A stretch of 40,622 nucleotides of DNA, taken from an uncultured Bacteroidales bacterium. Its GTDB lineage: Bacteria; Bacteroidota; Bacteroidia; Bacteroidales; F082. Made by a program: the position numbers and the translations under genes. The DNA is taken from positions 1 through 40,622 of the forward strand of contig CAJOEZ010000015.1 of assembly GCA_905233685.1 (NCBI GenBank), given 5' to 3'. Of this stretch, positions 1-7,801 are shown in pieces. Under the pieces are notes generated by a model. The model was not told where the DNA came from, ran no database searches, and was given only the letters and a program-made list of their open reading frames with translations. Within the stretch, counting starts at the first letter, position 1; every line of letters starts with the position of its first letter.

Positions 1-1242
1 GGCACTTTCCTTGATGAGGCCTTGAATCATGCCCTTGCGGACGGCTTCGAGATAGCCGCCTTCGTCCTGGATCTTGTTGAACAGGTCCCAAGCGGCAGCG
101 GCGAGGCTCTCGGTGAGGTTCTCGATGTAGTAGGAACCAGCAGCGGGGTCGGCCACCTTGTCGAAGTGGGCCTCTTCCTTGAGGATGAGCTGCTGGTTGC
201 GGGCGATACGATCGGCGAAGTCGGTGGGGATTTCAAACGGCGTATCGAACGGCATCACTGTGAACGAATCGACACCACCGAGGACGGCTGACATCGTACC
301 AGAAGTAGTGCGCAGCATGTTCACGTATGCATCATAGAGGCTCATGCCCAACTCTGCATTCGTAGCGTGGATGTGCATCTTGGCGTTCTCTTCCTTGCCG
401 CCGTAAGCCTTCACGATGTTGGCCCACAGCAGGCGATAGGCACGCAGTTTGGCCATCTCCATGAAGTAGTTCTGTCCGATGGCGAGGTTGAAGCGCATCT
501 TCGGAGCAATCTCGTCGATGGTGAGGTTCTTCTCGGTGAGTTTGTCTAAGTACTCAGCACCCACGGAAAGGGCAAAAGCCATTTCTTGAACGATGGTGGC
601 ACCAGCGTTAGTGAACACATGGCCGTTAACGCCAATGGTGTCGAAGCCAGGCATATCGGCTTTCACCACGATATAAGCCAGCTCCATGTCGGTGTTTTCG
701 GTCACGTACCACACGCCACGGCGCAGGTAACGGGTCAGCGGGTCGTAATTAAGCGAACCCTTGATGTCTGGAATCTTCGACAGCATCTCCAACAATGGCA
801 GGTGATACTTGTTGTTGTAGAAGTTGATTTCCACGGCCTTCTGGTCGATGCCGTTGAGCAGCGTCGAGATGGCAATGGTGTCGTAGGCCTTGTCGTACTC
901 CAACTTGAAGCCGATGCTGTTGGCACCACGACTGATGGCGTTGAGGGCGATCTTGTTGGCCTCATGCACGTCCTTCACGGTGATGTCCTGACGGACGAGC
1001 CAAGTGTTACCCTCGGCTTTGTTGCCACGGACATAGGGGAACTCGTTGGGGTTCTGACCCGTCCAAGGGATGTCGGCGAGGTTCTCGGCGCGGTAGTAGG
1101 GCCGCACTTGGAAACCTTCGGCGGTGCGCCAAACCAACTTTTTGTTGTAGTCGGCGCCTTTGAGGTCTTTCTCGATGACGGCTTCCCATTCCTGGGTCGT
1201 CACCGGTGGAAATTCCTCAAAAAGTTTCTTTTTTTCTTCCAT
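1..1242 (-). CDS. mutA: Methylmalonyl-CoA mutase small (beta) subunit, 3' end cut by the window
   Basis: Reading from the ATG at 1242 down to base 1 gives 414 uninterrupted codons; the gene continues past the window edge (the family is about 600 residues or more). The protein has the methylmalonyl-CoA mutase TIM-barrel pattern, including FPYVRG near residue 80, IHATNAELG, TTSGTMSAVLGG and DPAAGSYYIE. The stretch after FPYVRG reads NTWLVRQDI instead of the catalytic RQYAGFSTA of large subunits, so the substrate-contacting tyrosine region is missing. That fits the non-catalytic small subunit, which pairs with MutB to interconvert succinyl-CoA and methylmalonyl-CoA in the propionate pathway. Only about 30 bp separate it from the upstream lipoprotein gene, and I see no -7 box there, so read-through is likely. 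The large subunit is expected just outside the window to the left. Confidence 0.9.
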   Translation of the reverse strand, partial: MEEKKKLFEEFPPVTTQEWEAVIEKDLKGADYNKKLVWRTAEGFQVRPYYRAENLADIPWTGQNPNEFPYVRGNKAEGNTWLVRQDITVKDVHEANKIALNAISRGANSIGFKLEYDKAYDTIAISTLLNGIDQKAVEINFYNNKYHLPLLEMLSKIPDIKGSLNYDPLTRYLRRGVWYVTENTDMELAYIVVKADMPGFDTIGVNGHVFTNAGATIVQEMAFALSVGAEYLDKLTEKNLTIDEIAPKMRFNLAIGQNYFMEMAKLRAYRLLWANIVKAYGGKEENAKMHIHATNAELGMSLYDAYVNMLRTTSGTMSAVLGGVDSFTVMPFDTPFEIPTDFADRIARNQQLILKEEAHFDKVADPAAGSYYIENLTESLAAAAWDLFNKIQDEGGYLEAVRKGMIQGLIKESA

Positions 1243-1273
1243 AATAATTGATATTCTTATTTTGTTGTTTAAA

Positions 1274-2317
1274 TTATTCCTTAGCTTGTTGAATGAAGCC
1301 CCAGCTCTTCATGCCAATGAGCTCGGTGCAAGTCTTGGCACTGAGGGCAACATTTTGATTCAGGTTGATTCTTGACGAAAACACGCCGAAGCCACCGTTG
1401 ACGTTGGTGTAGTCGGGAATGGTTTGCGAAAAGCCCTCGGAAGGCGAGTTGATTTGGATGTAGTTGTACAGCTCCCTACCGCCTGCCGCGAGATGGATTT
1501 TGAAAGAGTCATTCCTGTTAAAATAACGCTCCACACCTAACGTATCGGCTCCAATGGCGGAAGCCAACGCATTGAACAAAGTGGCTTGGTTGTACTTGAC
1601 AACGTAATGGCCGCTTTCGTATTCGAGGTCGTCGTTATGGATAGCGCCATACGACCAGCTAACTTGTTTGTCAACCAACGGCCCCGACATCTTCTTCTCC
1701 TGATAGTTGAATTCCACACTCACTTCATAAACGACGGCATTGTCGGCGGGCGTGAAGGAAATCTTGCCCGTCTTGTCTTCTCCGTCGGGCGTAAAGGTGA
1801 CCGAGGTGGTGAGAATCTTGAAATTGTCGCCACCCACCACGTTAGTTTCAGAGGTAATGGTGTCGTGAGGCGTGACCACCACTAATTTGTACTTGTATTT
1901 CGTGCTGACATTGTCCATATAGAACGGCTGCGTGCAGAAATACACCTTTTGGTTGGGGGCATAAAACACGCCGTAGTGCTTGTCATGGATGGTTATGGTG
2001 TCGAGCATGATTTCACGACCCGTTGGAGTATATTGACCGCCAGCTGATGACTTGTACTCAATAATACGCGCATCCAATTTGCCCGGATAGTTGTTCGAGT
2101 CGGCAATCAAGGCCACCTGTGTGGCATCAATGGGGTTATCGTTGGTGCCCGAAAAAGCCCTGACGATTTTCATGTAGTTGGTGTCTTGAGTAGCATCTAT
2201 AAGACCGTAAATCACGGGAACGTCTTTATAATCAGCATAGAGTTCCAACCTGGAGTTGCATGAGGCGAACACTCCCAGTATCAAAGACAACGAAAGGAAA
2301 AACGGTAACTTCTTCAT
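1274..2317 (-). CDS. Lipoprotein, tandem paralogue of the next gene (DUF4249-like)
   Basis: A lipoprotein of 347 residues if started at the ATG at 2317 (MKKLPFFLSL), which I prefer to an upstream in-frame start because it begins directly at a signal peptide. The signal peptide ends in a lipobox-like VFASC. The mature protein shares long near-identical blocks with the neighbour at 2387-3442 (LYADYKDV, YPGKLDARIIE, FYAP-Q), so the two arose by duplication. Both end in a motif of the type NVNGGFGVFSSR, which resembles the C-terminal NGGYGI motif of the DUF4249 protein at 26540-27559. I infer a distant DUF4249-like, outer-membrane-associated role, but the function is unknown. It has its own -7 box at 2345-2352. 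Confidence 0.75.
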   Translation of the reverse strand: MKKLPFFLSLSLILGVFASCNSRLELYADYKDVPVIYGLIDATQDTNYMKIVRAFSGTNDNPIDATQVALIADSNNYPGKLDARIIEYKSSAGGQYTPTGREIMLDTITIHDKHYGVFYAPNQKVYFCTQPFYMDNVSTKYKYKLVVVTPHDTITSETNVVGGDNFKILTTSVTFTPDGEDKTGKISFTPADNAVVYEVSVEFNYQEKKMSGPLVDKQVSWSYGAIHNDDLEYESGHYVVKYNQATLFNALASAIGADTLGVERYFNRNDSFKIHLAAGGRELYNYIQINSPSEGFSQTIPDYTNVNGGFGVFSSRINLNQNVALSAKTCTELIGMKSWGFIQQAKE

Positions 2318-2344
2318 TGGTAAAATATTGTTGCTTAGAATCTG

Positions 2345-2352
2345 CAAAGATA
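2345..2352 (-). promoter_or_regulatory. Bacteroidetes -7 box (TATCTTTG) for the 1274-2317 gene
   Basis: On the minus strand this reads TATCTTTG followed by C, a perfect match to TAnnTTTG, about 28 bases before the ATG at 2317. It lies between the two paralogous lipoprotein genes, so the second copy can be expressed on its own. Confidence 0.5.
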
Positions 2353-2386
2353 AGGTTTTTTCTAAATGCAACAGCCATGAAGCAAA

Positions 2387-3442
2387 TTATTCTTCTTTGA
2401 AGCCCCATGCCGACACCGAAAAAAGGTCTCTTTTTGCGGAAGCGGAGAGCCTCAGCGTCTTCTCGATGGTGGTTCGCGAAGAAAACAAACCACTTCCGCC
2501 ATCGATGTTGGAATAGCTTGAAACGAGGGGAACGATACTGTTTGATTGTGCCTGATTTGCAAGGTAATAGTAATAAAGCTCTTGGCCGGCGGCACTGATG
2601 GACACGACAAAATCATCGATATAACGAACCACATTGGGATTGCTACTGTTCACCACGGTGTCGTTGCCGATGGCATTTTCGAGGGCGTTGAATAACCAGT
2701 TGACAGAATACTCCTGATAATACGAGTTTTCGGTGTTTTCAACCTTCGGATACGCGGATAGCGGTTTTGTGCCAAATGAACGGCTGACGTTTTTCAACTG
2801 CATGGCCTGACCGCTGTGTTGTTCGCGATAATTGAACTGTATCTTCAATTCGTAGACGACTGCGGCACCATCGGCTCTGAAAAAAACCTTTCCCATGGCT
2901 TCGGAGGGGGCTAATTGGAAACTCGTTCCGCCTGATAATACGTCAAATTCTTCACCACCTACCATGCTGGTTTGGGCGGTGAGGGTGTCTCCATCCGGCT
3001 TGACCACAACAAGGCGGTATTTGTATTTCTTTCCGTTAGCACCCTCGTTGAAGTGTTTTGTGGTGAAGTAGATTTTTTGGTCGGGCGCATAAAAGGTGCC
3101 ATACTCCTTGTTGTGAAGGGTCATCGTGTCGAGTTCAAACATGCGGCCTGTCGGTTCGTATGCGCCGCCATTGTTGCTTGCCAGCTCGATGATGCGGGCA
3201 TCAAGTTTGCCTGGATAATTGCTTGAGTCAGCAATCAAGGCCACTTCGACGGCATCGATTGGGTCGTCGTTGGTGCCACAGAACGCACGGATAATTTTCA
3301 CGAAATTGGTGTCGACCTTGGGGTCAATCATCGCGTAAATGATGGCGACATCCTTATAGTCGGCATAGAGTTCCACTTTCGTTGAACACGAGCCGAAAAG
3401 CATTAAAATAGCTACCAAGACCAGAAAAAGCGTGTTTTTCAT
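2387..3442 (-). CDS. Lipoprotein, tandem paralogue of the previous gene (DUF4249-like)
   Basis: 351 residues with an N-terminal signal peptide and a lipobox (LFGSC), so probably a lipid-anchored envelope protein. It aligns along its whole length with the 1274-2317 product: SCSTKVELYADYKDV at the mature N-terminus, TNDDPIDA, YPGKLDARIIE, and NIDGGSGLFSSR near the C-terminus. The two have diverged more in the central part. The gene starts 11 bp after the pheS stop codon, suggesting co-transcription with pheS. There is no recognised enzymatic motif. The C-terminal motif suggests kinship with DUF4249 lipoproteins, which usually accompany TonB-dependent receptors, but no receptor gene is adjacent here. 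Confidence 0.75.
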   Translation of the reverse strand: MKNTLFLVLVAILMLFGSCSTKVELYADYKDVAIIYAMIDPKVDTNFVKIIRAFCGTNDDPIDAVEVALIADSSNYPGKLDARIIELASNNGGAYEPTGRMFELDTMTLHNKEYGTFYAPDQKIYFTTKHFNEGANGKKYKYRLVVVKPDGDTLTAQTSMVGGEEFDVLSGGTSFQLAPSEAMGKVFFRADGAAVVYELKIQFNYREQHSGQAMQLKNVSRSFGTKPLSAYPKVENTENSYYQEYSVNWLFNALENAIGNDTVVNSSNPNVVRYIDDFVVSISAAGQELYYYYLANQAQSNSIVPLVSSYSNIDGGSGLFSSRTTIEKTLRLSASAKRDLFSVSAWGFKEE

Positions 3443-3453
3443 GCAACGCTTAC

Positions 3454-4485
3454 TTAAGCCAACTCAAACTGCTCCAAGAATCGTAAGTCATTTTCGAAGA
3501 ACAGCCTCAGGTCGTTGATGCCGTATTTCAGCATGGCGATGCGTTCCACGCCCATACCGAAGGCAAATCCTGTGTATTTCTCCGGGTCGATGCCGCTGGC
3601 AATGAGGATGTTGGGGTCGCACATGCCGCAGCCGAGAATCTCAACCCAACCCGTGTGCTTACAGATGTTGCAGCCCTTGCCGCCACAAATGTTACACGAA
3701 ATGTCCATCTCCGCAGAGGTCTCGGTGAAGGGGAAATAGGACGGACGGAAACGCACCTTGGTACCCTCGCCAAAGAACTCCTGCACGAAGTGGTAGAGCG
3801 TCTGTTTCAAGTCGGCAAACGACACGTTTTCATCGATATAAAGACCCTCAATCTGGTGGAAGATGCAGTGGGCGCGAGCCGAGATGGCCTCGTTTCGGAA
3901 CACACGGCCTGGGGCGATGATGCGGATAGGTGGCTGGTTCTTTTCCATCACGCGGACCTGCACGCTCGAGGTGTGGGTGCGCAGCAGCACATCGCTGACC
4001 TTGTTCACGTTAGGTTCCTTATTAATAAAGAAAGTGTCCTGCATATCGCGGGCGGGGTGGTCGAGCGGGAAGTTCAAGGCCGAAAACACGTGGTAGTCAT
4101 CCTCAATTTCCGGACCTTCGGCGATGGTGAAGCCGAGGTGGGAGAAAATCTCGTTGATGTCGCGGCGCACGATAGACAGCGGATGCCTTGCGCCACGCAT
4201 TTCGTTGGCGGGCATGGTCATGTCGAAACCTGCATCATTGGTGTGCTGGTTTTCAAATTTTTGCAGCTGTTCTTCCACTTTTTCCTGCACGACGTTCTTC
4301 AGCTCGTTCAGCTTCATGCCCATTTCCTTGCGCAGCTCGGGCGCGACGTTTTTGAAGTCGGCAAACAAGGCAGGAATAACGCCTTTCTTGCTCAAATAAG
4401 TGATACGGAAGTTCTCCAAGGCCTCTTTGCTATCCGCCTGGAAACCCTTCACTTGGCTCAGAATATCTTCTACTTTTTCTTTCAT
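3454..4485 (-). CDS. pheS: Phenylalanine--tRNA ligase alpha subunit
   Basis: 343 residues, the normal length for bacterial PheS. It has an N-terminal coiled-coil (about residues 1-85) that binds tRNA, then the class II catalytic core: GARHPL at 98-103, RDMQDTFF near 146, LLRTHTSSVQVR near 168, motif 2 GRVFRNE at 193-199 followed by AHCIFHQIEG, and motif 3 GFAFGMGVER at 306-315. A cysteine-rich stretch (Cys264, 267, 272, 275, 286, 289) lies between motifs 2 and 3, a pattern I associate with PheS of this phylum. With PheT, not in the window, it charges tRNA-Phe in the cytoplasm. The start at 4485 is preceded by a degenerate repeat (4492-4565). The gene follows the cyclophilin gene on the same strand. 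Confidence 0.97.
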   Translation of the reverse strand: MKEKVEDILSQVKGFQADSKEALENFRITYLSKKGVIPALFADFKNVAPELRKEMGMKLNELKNVVQEKVEEQLQKFENQHTNDAGFDMTMPANEMRGARHPLSIVRRDINEIFSHLGFTIAEGPEIEDDYHVFSALNFPLDHPARDMQDTFFINKEPNVNKVSDVLLRTHTSSVQVRVMEKNQPPIRIIAPGRVFRNEAISARAHCIFHQIEGLYIDENVSFADLKQTLYHFVQEFFGEGTKVRFRPSYFPFTETSAEMDISCNICGGKGCNICKHTGWVEILGCGMCDPNILIASGIDPEKYTGFAFGMGVERIAMLKYGINDLRLFFENDLRFLEQFELA

Positions 4486-4491
4486 TTTATT

Positions 4492-4565
4492 TGGCTTTTG
4501 GCCTTTGGCTACTGGCTTTTGGCCTTTGGCGGTTCATGCCAGGAGCCAGAAGCCAGAAGCCAATA
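4492..4565. repeat. Degenerate GGCTTTTGGCCTTTGGC word repeat between the cyclophilin gene and pheS
   Basis: GGCTTTTGGCCTTTGGC occurs twice (from about 4493 and 4514), and the right part carries the reverse-complement-like words AGCCAGAAGCCAGAAGCC, so the block could fold into an imperfect hairpin. It fills the whole gap directly upstream of the pheS ATG. Confidence 0.7.
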
Positions 4566-4568
4566 GCC

Positions 4569-5204
4569 TTATTTTTCAATCGTCACAGAGATAATTGTCA
4601 CAGGCTCGACCGGCACATCCATGGCACCCGTTTTCACAGCAGCAATCTTGTCGACCACTTCGAGGCCTTCGGTCACTTCGCCGTAAACGGTGTATTCGCC
4701 GTCCAAGAAGGGAGTGCCACCCACGGTCTTGTAGGCTTGGCGTTCCTTGGCGGAGAACACTTTGCCCATGCGGCTTTCAAGCATGTCCAAGGTCTTGTCG
4801 TCATACACCTTGCCTTGCACGATGTAGAACTGCGAGCCGCTGGAGGCCTTTTTGGGGTTCACTTGGTCGCCTTGGCGGGCGGCGGCGAGGGCGCCTTTCT
4901 TGTGGAAATGGTTGCTTTTAAACTCGGCGGGGACAGTGTAGCCCGGGTCTAAACGACCGTCAGCGTTCTGTCCACCTTGAATCATGAACTCCTTGATGAC
5001 GCGGTGGAACGGCGAGCCGTTATACCAGCCCTCATTCACCAACTTGATAAAGTTGTCGCGGTGCAGCGGGGTGTCGTTGTAAAGCTTGGCTTTTATGGTC
5101 CCCATGCTGGTCTTGATGACGACGACGGTTTCCTTTTCTTCGGTTTTCTGTGCTTGGCAGGTCAGTCCGACCAGAACCAAAGCGGCTAAGATTAATTTTT
5201 TCAT
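4569..5204 (-). CDS. Secreted cyclophilin-type peptidyl-prolyl cis-trans isomerase
   Basis: 211 residues. An N-terminal signal peptide (about residues 1-19, ending QAQ) predicts export to the periplasm. The rest is a single cyclophilin domain: GTIKAKLYNDTPLHRDNF, the catalytic-arginine motif FHRVIKEFMIQGG, SGSQFYIVQG, and YTVYGEVTEGLEVVDKI close to the C-terminus. An insertion between the QFYIV and YGEV motifs is common in bacterial cyclophilins of this type. It catalyses isomerisation of proline peptide bonds to help folding of exported proteins. It is upstream of pheS on the same strand; the 108 bp before its start consist mainly of degenerate repeats with no recognisable -7 box, so it may be read through from the DUF4270 gene. 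Confidence 0.92.
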   Translation of the reverse strand: MKKLILAALVLVGLTCQAQKTEEKETVVVIKTSMGTIKAKLYNDTPLHRDNFIKLVNEGWYNGSPFHRVIKEFMIQGGQNADGRLDPGYTVPAEFKSNHFHKKGALAAARQGDQVNPKKASSGSQFYIVQGKVYDDKTLDMLESRMGKVFSAKERQAYKTVGGTPFLDGEYTVYGEVTEGLEVVDKIAAVKTGAMDVPVEPVTIISVTIEK

Positions 5205-5207
5205 AAT

Positions 5208-5300
5208 TTCGCTATTTAAAGATTCAAAAATTCAAAGATTTAAAATTCAAAAAACTTTTAATCAACTATCAACTCCTAACTGAACAACTGCAAACTCCTA
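5208..5300. repeat. Degenerate AT-rich word repeats upstream of the cyclophilin start
   Basis: Two word families lie next to each other: ATTCAAAAATTCAAAGATTTAAAATTCAA-type words nearest the start codon (about 5218-5252), and AACTCCTAACT / CAACTATCAACTCC-type words further upstream (about 5260-5300). Similar words precede groES, groL and metG. Confidence 0.6.
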
Positions 5301-5312
5301 ACTTCACACTCC

Positions 5313-6662
5313 TCACTCATTAACAAAGGAATAGGTTATTTCAAGCTTCAAGTTCTGGCCTTCGGTAGCGTCGGGTCCGTTGATGACCCAGCGGCAGGCA
5401 TTATAGGACGCGCCATCAATACCAAGACTGAGGCCGTGGTTTTCTATCTTGTTGAGGATAAGCCGTCCGACATATTCCGAAACGCGGAAGGTAAAACTCT
5501 TTGAATTGGGGTTGTAGCTGCCGCCAAAATAGCTGTCGCCTTCGTAGTTGTCGGGGAGGATGTAGGTCGTGTTGTCGGCATTGAAACCGAGGAGCACGAG
5601 TTTCGTCGGAGCGGTAAAGAAGGTGGTGTCAATGTCGGGTGCGGCAGGCAGGATGAGCTTGGCCTCGTTGATGAGGAGTTTGCTGTGTTCCAAGGTGTCG
5701 GCCCAATGTGTGAGGTTAGGGAACATGATGCGAGTCCTGACGCCGCCCATCGATTGCAGATAAAGCCTTTGCTGTCCTAAGAGCGTGTCGCCTTCCAACA
5801 TCTGCTCGACAAATTCGGTGTTGCCCTGCGTGTAGTCGTGGTCGAAGTGGTTGAAATAGTTGTCGTCCGAAGTCACGTAATAATAATAGCGCATGGCATT
5901 TTGCGGTGTGGCGGCATCGTGGTAATAGAGCTGTAACGAAGTCACGGAATTATTGGTCAGGTTGAGGTAACTGACGGCTCCGTTTTGTCCGACAGGATCG
6001 CAAATAAGATAAAGCCCTTTGAAATAGCTCTTGAAGACGTCAGGAGTTTGGTAGGCCGAGCTGTCGATTTGCATCAGGTAGGTTCCGAGTTCTTGGCTCA
6101 GCGGGATGCGGATGACGGGTTGCGAGATGGTGTCGCTGCCGACGACATAGCTTGCCGTGTGCGGACGCGGCCTGAATTGGTATCCGTTGGCCAAGTCGAT
6201 GGCGCTGTGGGAGACGGTGGAGTAGCTGTAATACGGTTCGGAGGCTGAAATCGTGTCAGTGAGTTCGTAGACGTGCACGGTTTGTAGCGTGGTCGTGTCG
6301 CCGTAAGTGTCGGAAAGGGCCAATTGGAGCACAAGGGAATCGAACACGGGAGTGGTGCCGAAATTCTGTCCCGCCGAGGAGAAACGGAACTGTGTATAGA
6401 AACCCGCCTCGGTGTTGCCAAAAACAGGGTCTTTGATGCTGCCGAGAAGGGCAAATCTCACGTTTTTCGTTCCGATGGAGTCGAAGTAGGAATGACTGTA
6501 CACCTGCACGGTGTCGGTATAATACAAGTTGATGTAATTATTGTCGTCGATGAGGTTGTTGCCGATGGTGTTGAGCGTTTTCTTGCAGGAAAAGAGCGCC
6601 AATGCCAGAATGCCAATCATTAACGCCAAGCCGATTCTCGCTGTTGAATGATGTGTTCTCAT
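5313..6662 (-). CDS. DUF4270 family lipoprotein
   Basis: 449 residues from the ATG at 6662 (MRTHHSTARIGLAL). A longer in-frame reading up to 6842 overlaps the glycogen synthase gene in another frame and gives a low-quality arginine-rich N-terminus, so I reject it. The N-terminus is a signal peptide with the lipobox LALFSC, followed by KKTLNTIGNNLI and YYTDTVQVYS, typical of the DUF4270 family of Bacteroidetes. The remainder is beta-rich with many aromatic residues, as expected for a surface or periplasmic lipoprotein. It follows the glycogen synthase gene by 44 bp on the same strand. In related genomes I recall this family beside a short glycogen synthase gene, which supports one operon. The biochemical function is unknown. 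Confidence 0.85.
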   Translation of the reverse strand: MRTHHSTARIGLALMIGILALALFSCKKTLNTIGNNLIDDNNYINLYYTDTVQVYSHSYFDSIGTKNVRFALLGSIKDPVFGNTEAGFYTQFRFSSAGQNFGTTPVFDSLVLQLALSDTYGDTTTLQTVHVYELTDTISASEPYYSYSTVSHSAIDLANGYQFRPRPHTASYVVGSDTISQPVIRIPLSQELGTYLMQIDSSAYQTPDVFKSYFKGLYLICDPVGQNGAVSYLNLTNNSVTSLQLYYHDAATPQNAMRYYYYVTSDDNYFNHFDHDYTQGNTEFVEQMLEGDTLLGQQRLYLQSMGGVRTRIMFPNLTHWADTLEHSKLLINEAKLILPAAPDIDTTFFTAPTKLVLLGFNADNTTYILPDNYEGDSYFGGSYNPNSKSFTFRVSEYVGRLILNKIENHGLSLGIDGASYNACRWVINGPDATEGQNLKLEITYSFVNE

Positions 6663-6706
6663 GGTCCTTTGTTTGGTTTGGAATGGATAACTCAAAACCG
6701 CTACAC

Positions 6707-7531
6707 TTATTGTTTGTTGATGAAGGTTTCGAAGAAGTCGTTGCAGTCTTGCGGGAGGCGTTCCATCCCTTGGAATGGCATGACGGGCTTGCCGCAGGTC
6801 TTCAGATATTCCTCGATTTCGGGATGGATTTTCTCGCTGCACACGGTGATGCCGTCGGCATAGTCGATGGCGGCCTTCGTGAGGCTGACATAGTCGGTTT
6901 CCTTGAAATACTTGAGGTCCTTGGCCGTCATGCCCGGCAGCTTCATCTTCTTCTCGAAGCCGGCCTTGAAGGTCTCCTCAAAGGCATCGTCGTAGATGGA
7001 ATAGATGATTTTCGACTCGTTGAACAAGGGGTTGTCCCTCATGGTCATGGCGCGTTTCAGATAGACGGGCATTAAGGCCGACATCCAGCCGTGGCAATGG
7101 ATGATATCGGGCGACCAATTGAGCTTTTTCACTGTCTCGATGACGCCACGGGTGAAGAACACGCAGCGGCTGTCGTTGTCGGGACAGAAGACACCGTTTT
7201 CGTCGTAAGCCAAGCCTTTCCGTCTCGAGAAGAAATCCTCGTTGTCGATGAAGTAAATCTGCATCCTTGCCTTCTGGATGGAGGCCACCTTGATGATGAG
7301 CGGGTGGTCGGTGTCGTTGATGATGAGGTTCATGCCCGAGAGGCGTATCACTTCGTGGAGCTGGTTGCGGCGCTCGTTGATGATGCCGTAGCGGGGCATG
7401 AAAATCCTGATTTCCTTGCCGCTTTCTTGGGTGGTTTGGGGCAGATAACGTCCGACGAGGCTCAGGGGCGTCTCCGGAAGATAAGGGGTGATTTCCTGGT
7501 GGACGAAAAGTATTCTTGTCTTGTTTTCCAT
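6707..7531 (-). CDS. Short glycogen/starch synthase-like glycosyltransferase (GT5 N-terminal domain)
   Basis: 274 residues from the ATG at 7531 (MENKTRILFVHQEITPY). It matches the N-terminal catalytic half of GT5 glycogen/starch synthases: an initial beta-strand followed by a substrate-side motif near residue 12, RIFMPRYGIINERRNQLHEV, and PDIIHCHGWMSALMPVYLK near residue 140. The C-terminal Rossmann domain of the roughly 480-residue enzymes is absent. Proteins of this short form are common in Bacteroidetes, so this is probably not a local truncation. Whether it synthesises glucan by itself is uncertain. It is the first gene of a presumed operon with the DUF4270 gene. A perfect -7 box lies at 7564-7571, about 33 bases before the ATG. 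Confidence 0.85.
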   Translation of the reverse strand: MENKTRILFVHQEITPYLPETPLSLVGRYLPQTTQESGKEIRIFMPRYGIINERRNQLHEVIRLSGMNLIINDTDHPLIIKVASIQKARMQIYFIDNEDFFSRRKGLAYDENGVFCPDNDSRCVFFTRGVIETVKKLNWSPDIIHCHGWMSALMPVYLKRAMTMRDNPLFNESKIIYSIYDDAFEETFKAGFEKKMKLPGMTAKDLKYFKETDYVSLTKAAIDYADGITVCSEKIHPEIEEYLKTCGKPVMPFQGMERLPQDCNDFFETFINKQ

Positions 7532-7563
7532 TGTCTCTGTTGCGCTTGAGGGTTTCAAAAGAG

Positions 7564-7571
7564 CAAAAGTA
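7564..7571 (-). promoter_or_regulatory. -7 box (TACTTTTG) for the glycogen synthase gene
   Basis: The minus strand reads TACTTTTG followed by C, a perfect TAnnTTTG match 33 bases before the ATG at 7531. I see no clear -33 element. Confidence 0.5.
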
Positions 7572-7654
7572 CAATTTTTTTCTGAAACAGCGGTGAAAAA
7601 TTTTTACCATCGAAAAAGACGATTTTTTAATCCGCTGAAAAACAGAAACAAATC

Positions 7655-7694
7655 CGACAGCAAACGACAGCAAACGACTACAGTCGACTACAAA
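7655..7694. repeat. Four tandem 10-bp repeats (CGAC A/T-rich) upstream of ssb
   Basis: Consecutive units are CGACAGCAAA, CGACAGCAAA, CGACTACAGT and CGACTACAAA, followed by CG. The 10-bp period puts every CGAC on the same face of the helix. The block lies between the divergent glycogen synthase and ssb genes, about 35 bp before the presumed ssb -7 region. Confidence 0.85.
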
Positions 7695-7728
7695 CGTTTA
7701 ATCAACGGCTTAGTCTTGACAAAGGTTG

Positions 7729-7736
7729 TTACTTTG
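7729..7736 (+). promoter_or_regulatory. Possible ssb -7 region (near-consensus)
   Basis: The sequence reads TTACTTTG followed by C. TA and TTTG are present but separated by one base instead of two. It lies about 65 bases before the ATG at 7802. A TTGAC occurs at 7715-7719. Confidence 0.3.
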
Positions 7737-7801
7737 CACCGTCGAACCGAAAGGAACGGCATGGTTAATCACAAATTACAAACTTTAAACACACACACAT
7801 T

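Noticed and set aside
3655..4566. Plus-strand ORF opposite pheS and its upstream repeat
   Set aside because: Low-complexity His/Val-rich shadow of pheS; the C-terminal part is the GGCTTTTGG repeat.
6663..6842. N-terminal extension of the DUF4270 protein
   Set aside because: It overlaps the glycogen synthase gene out of frame and lacks a signal peptide; the signal peptide begins at 6662.
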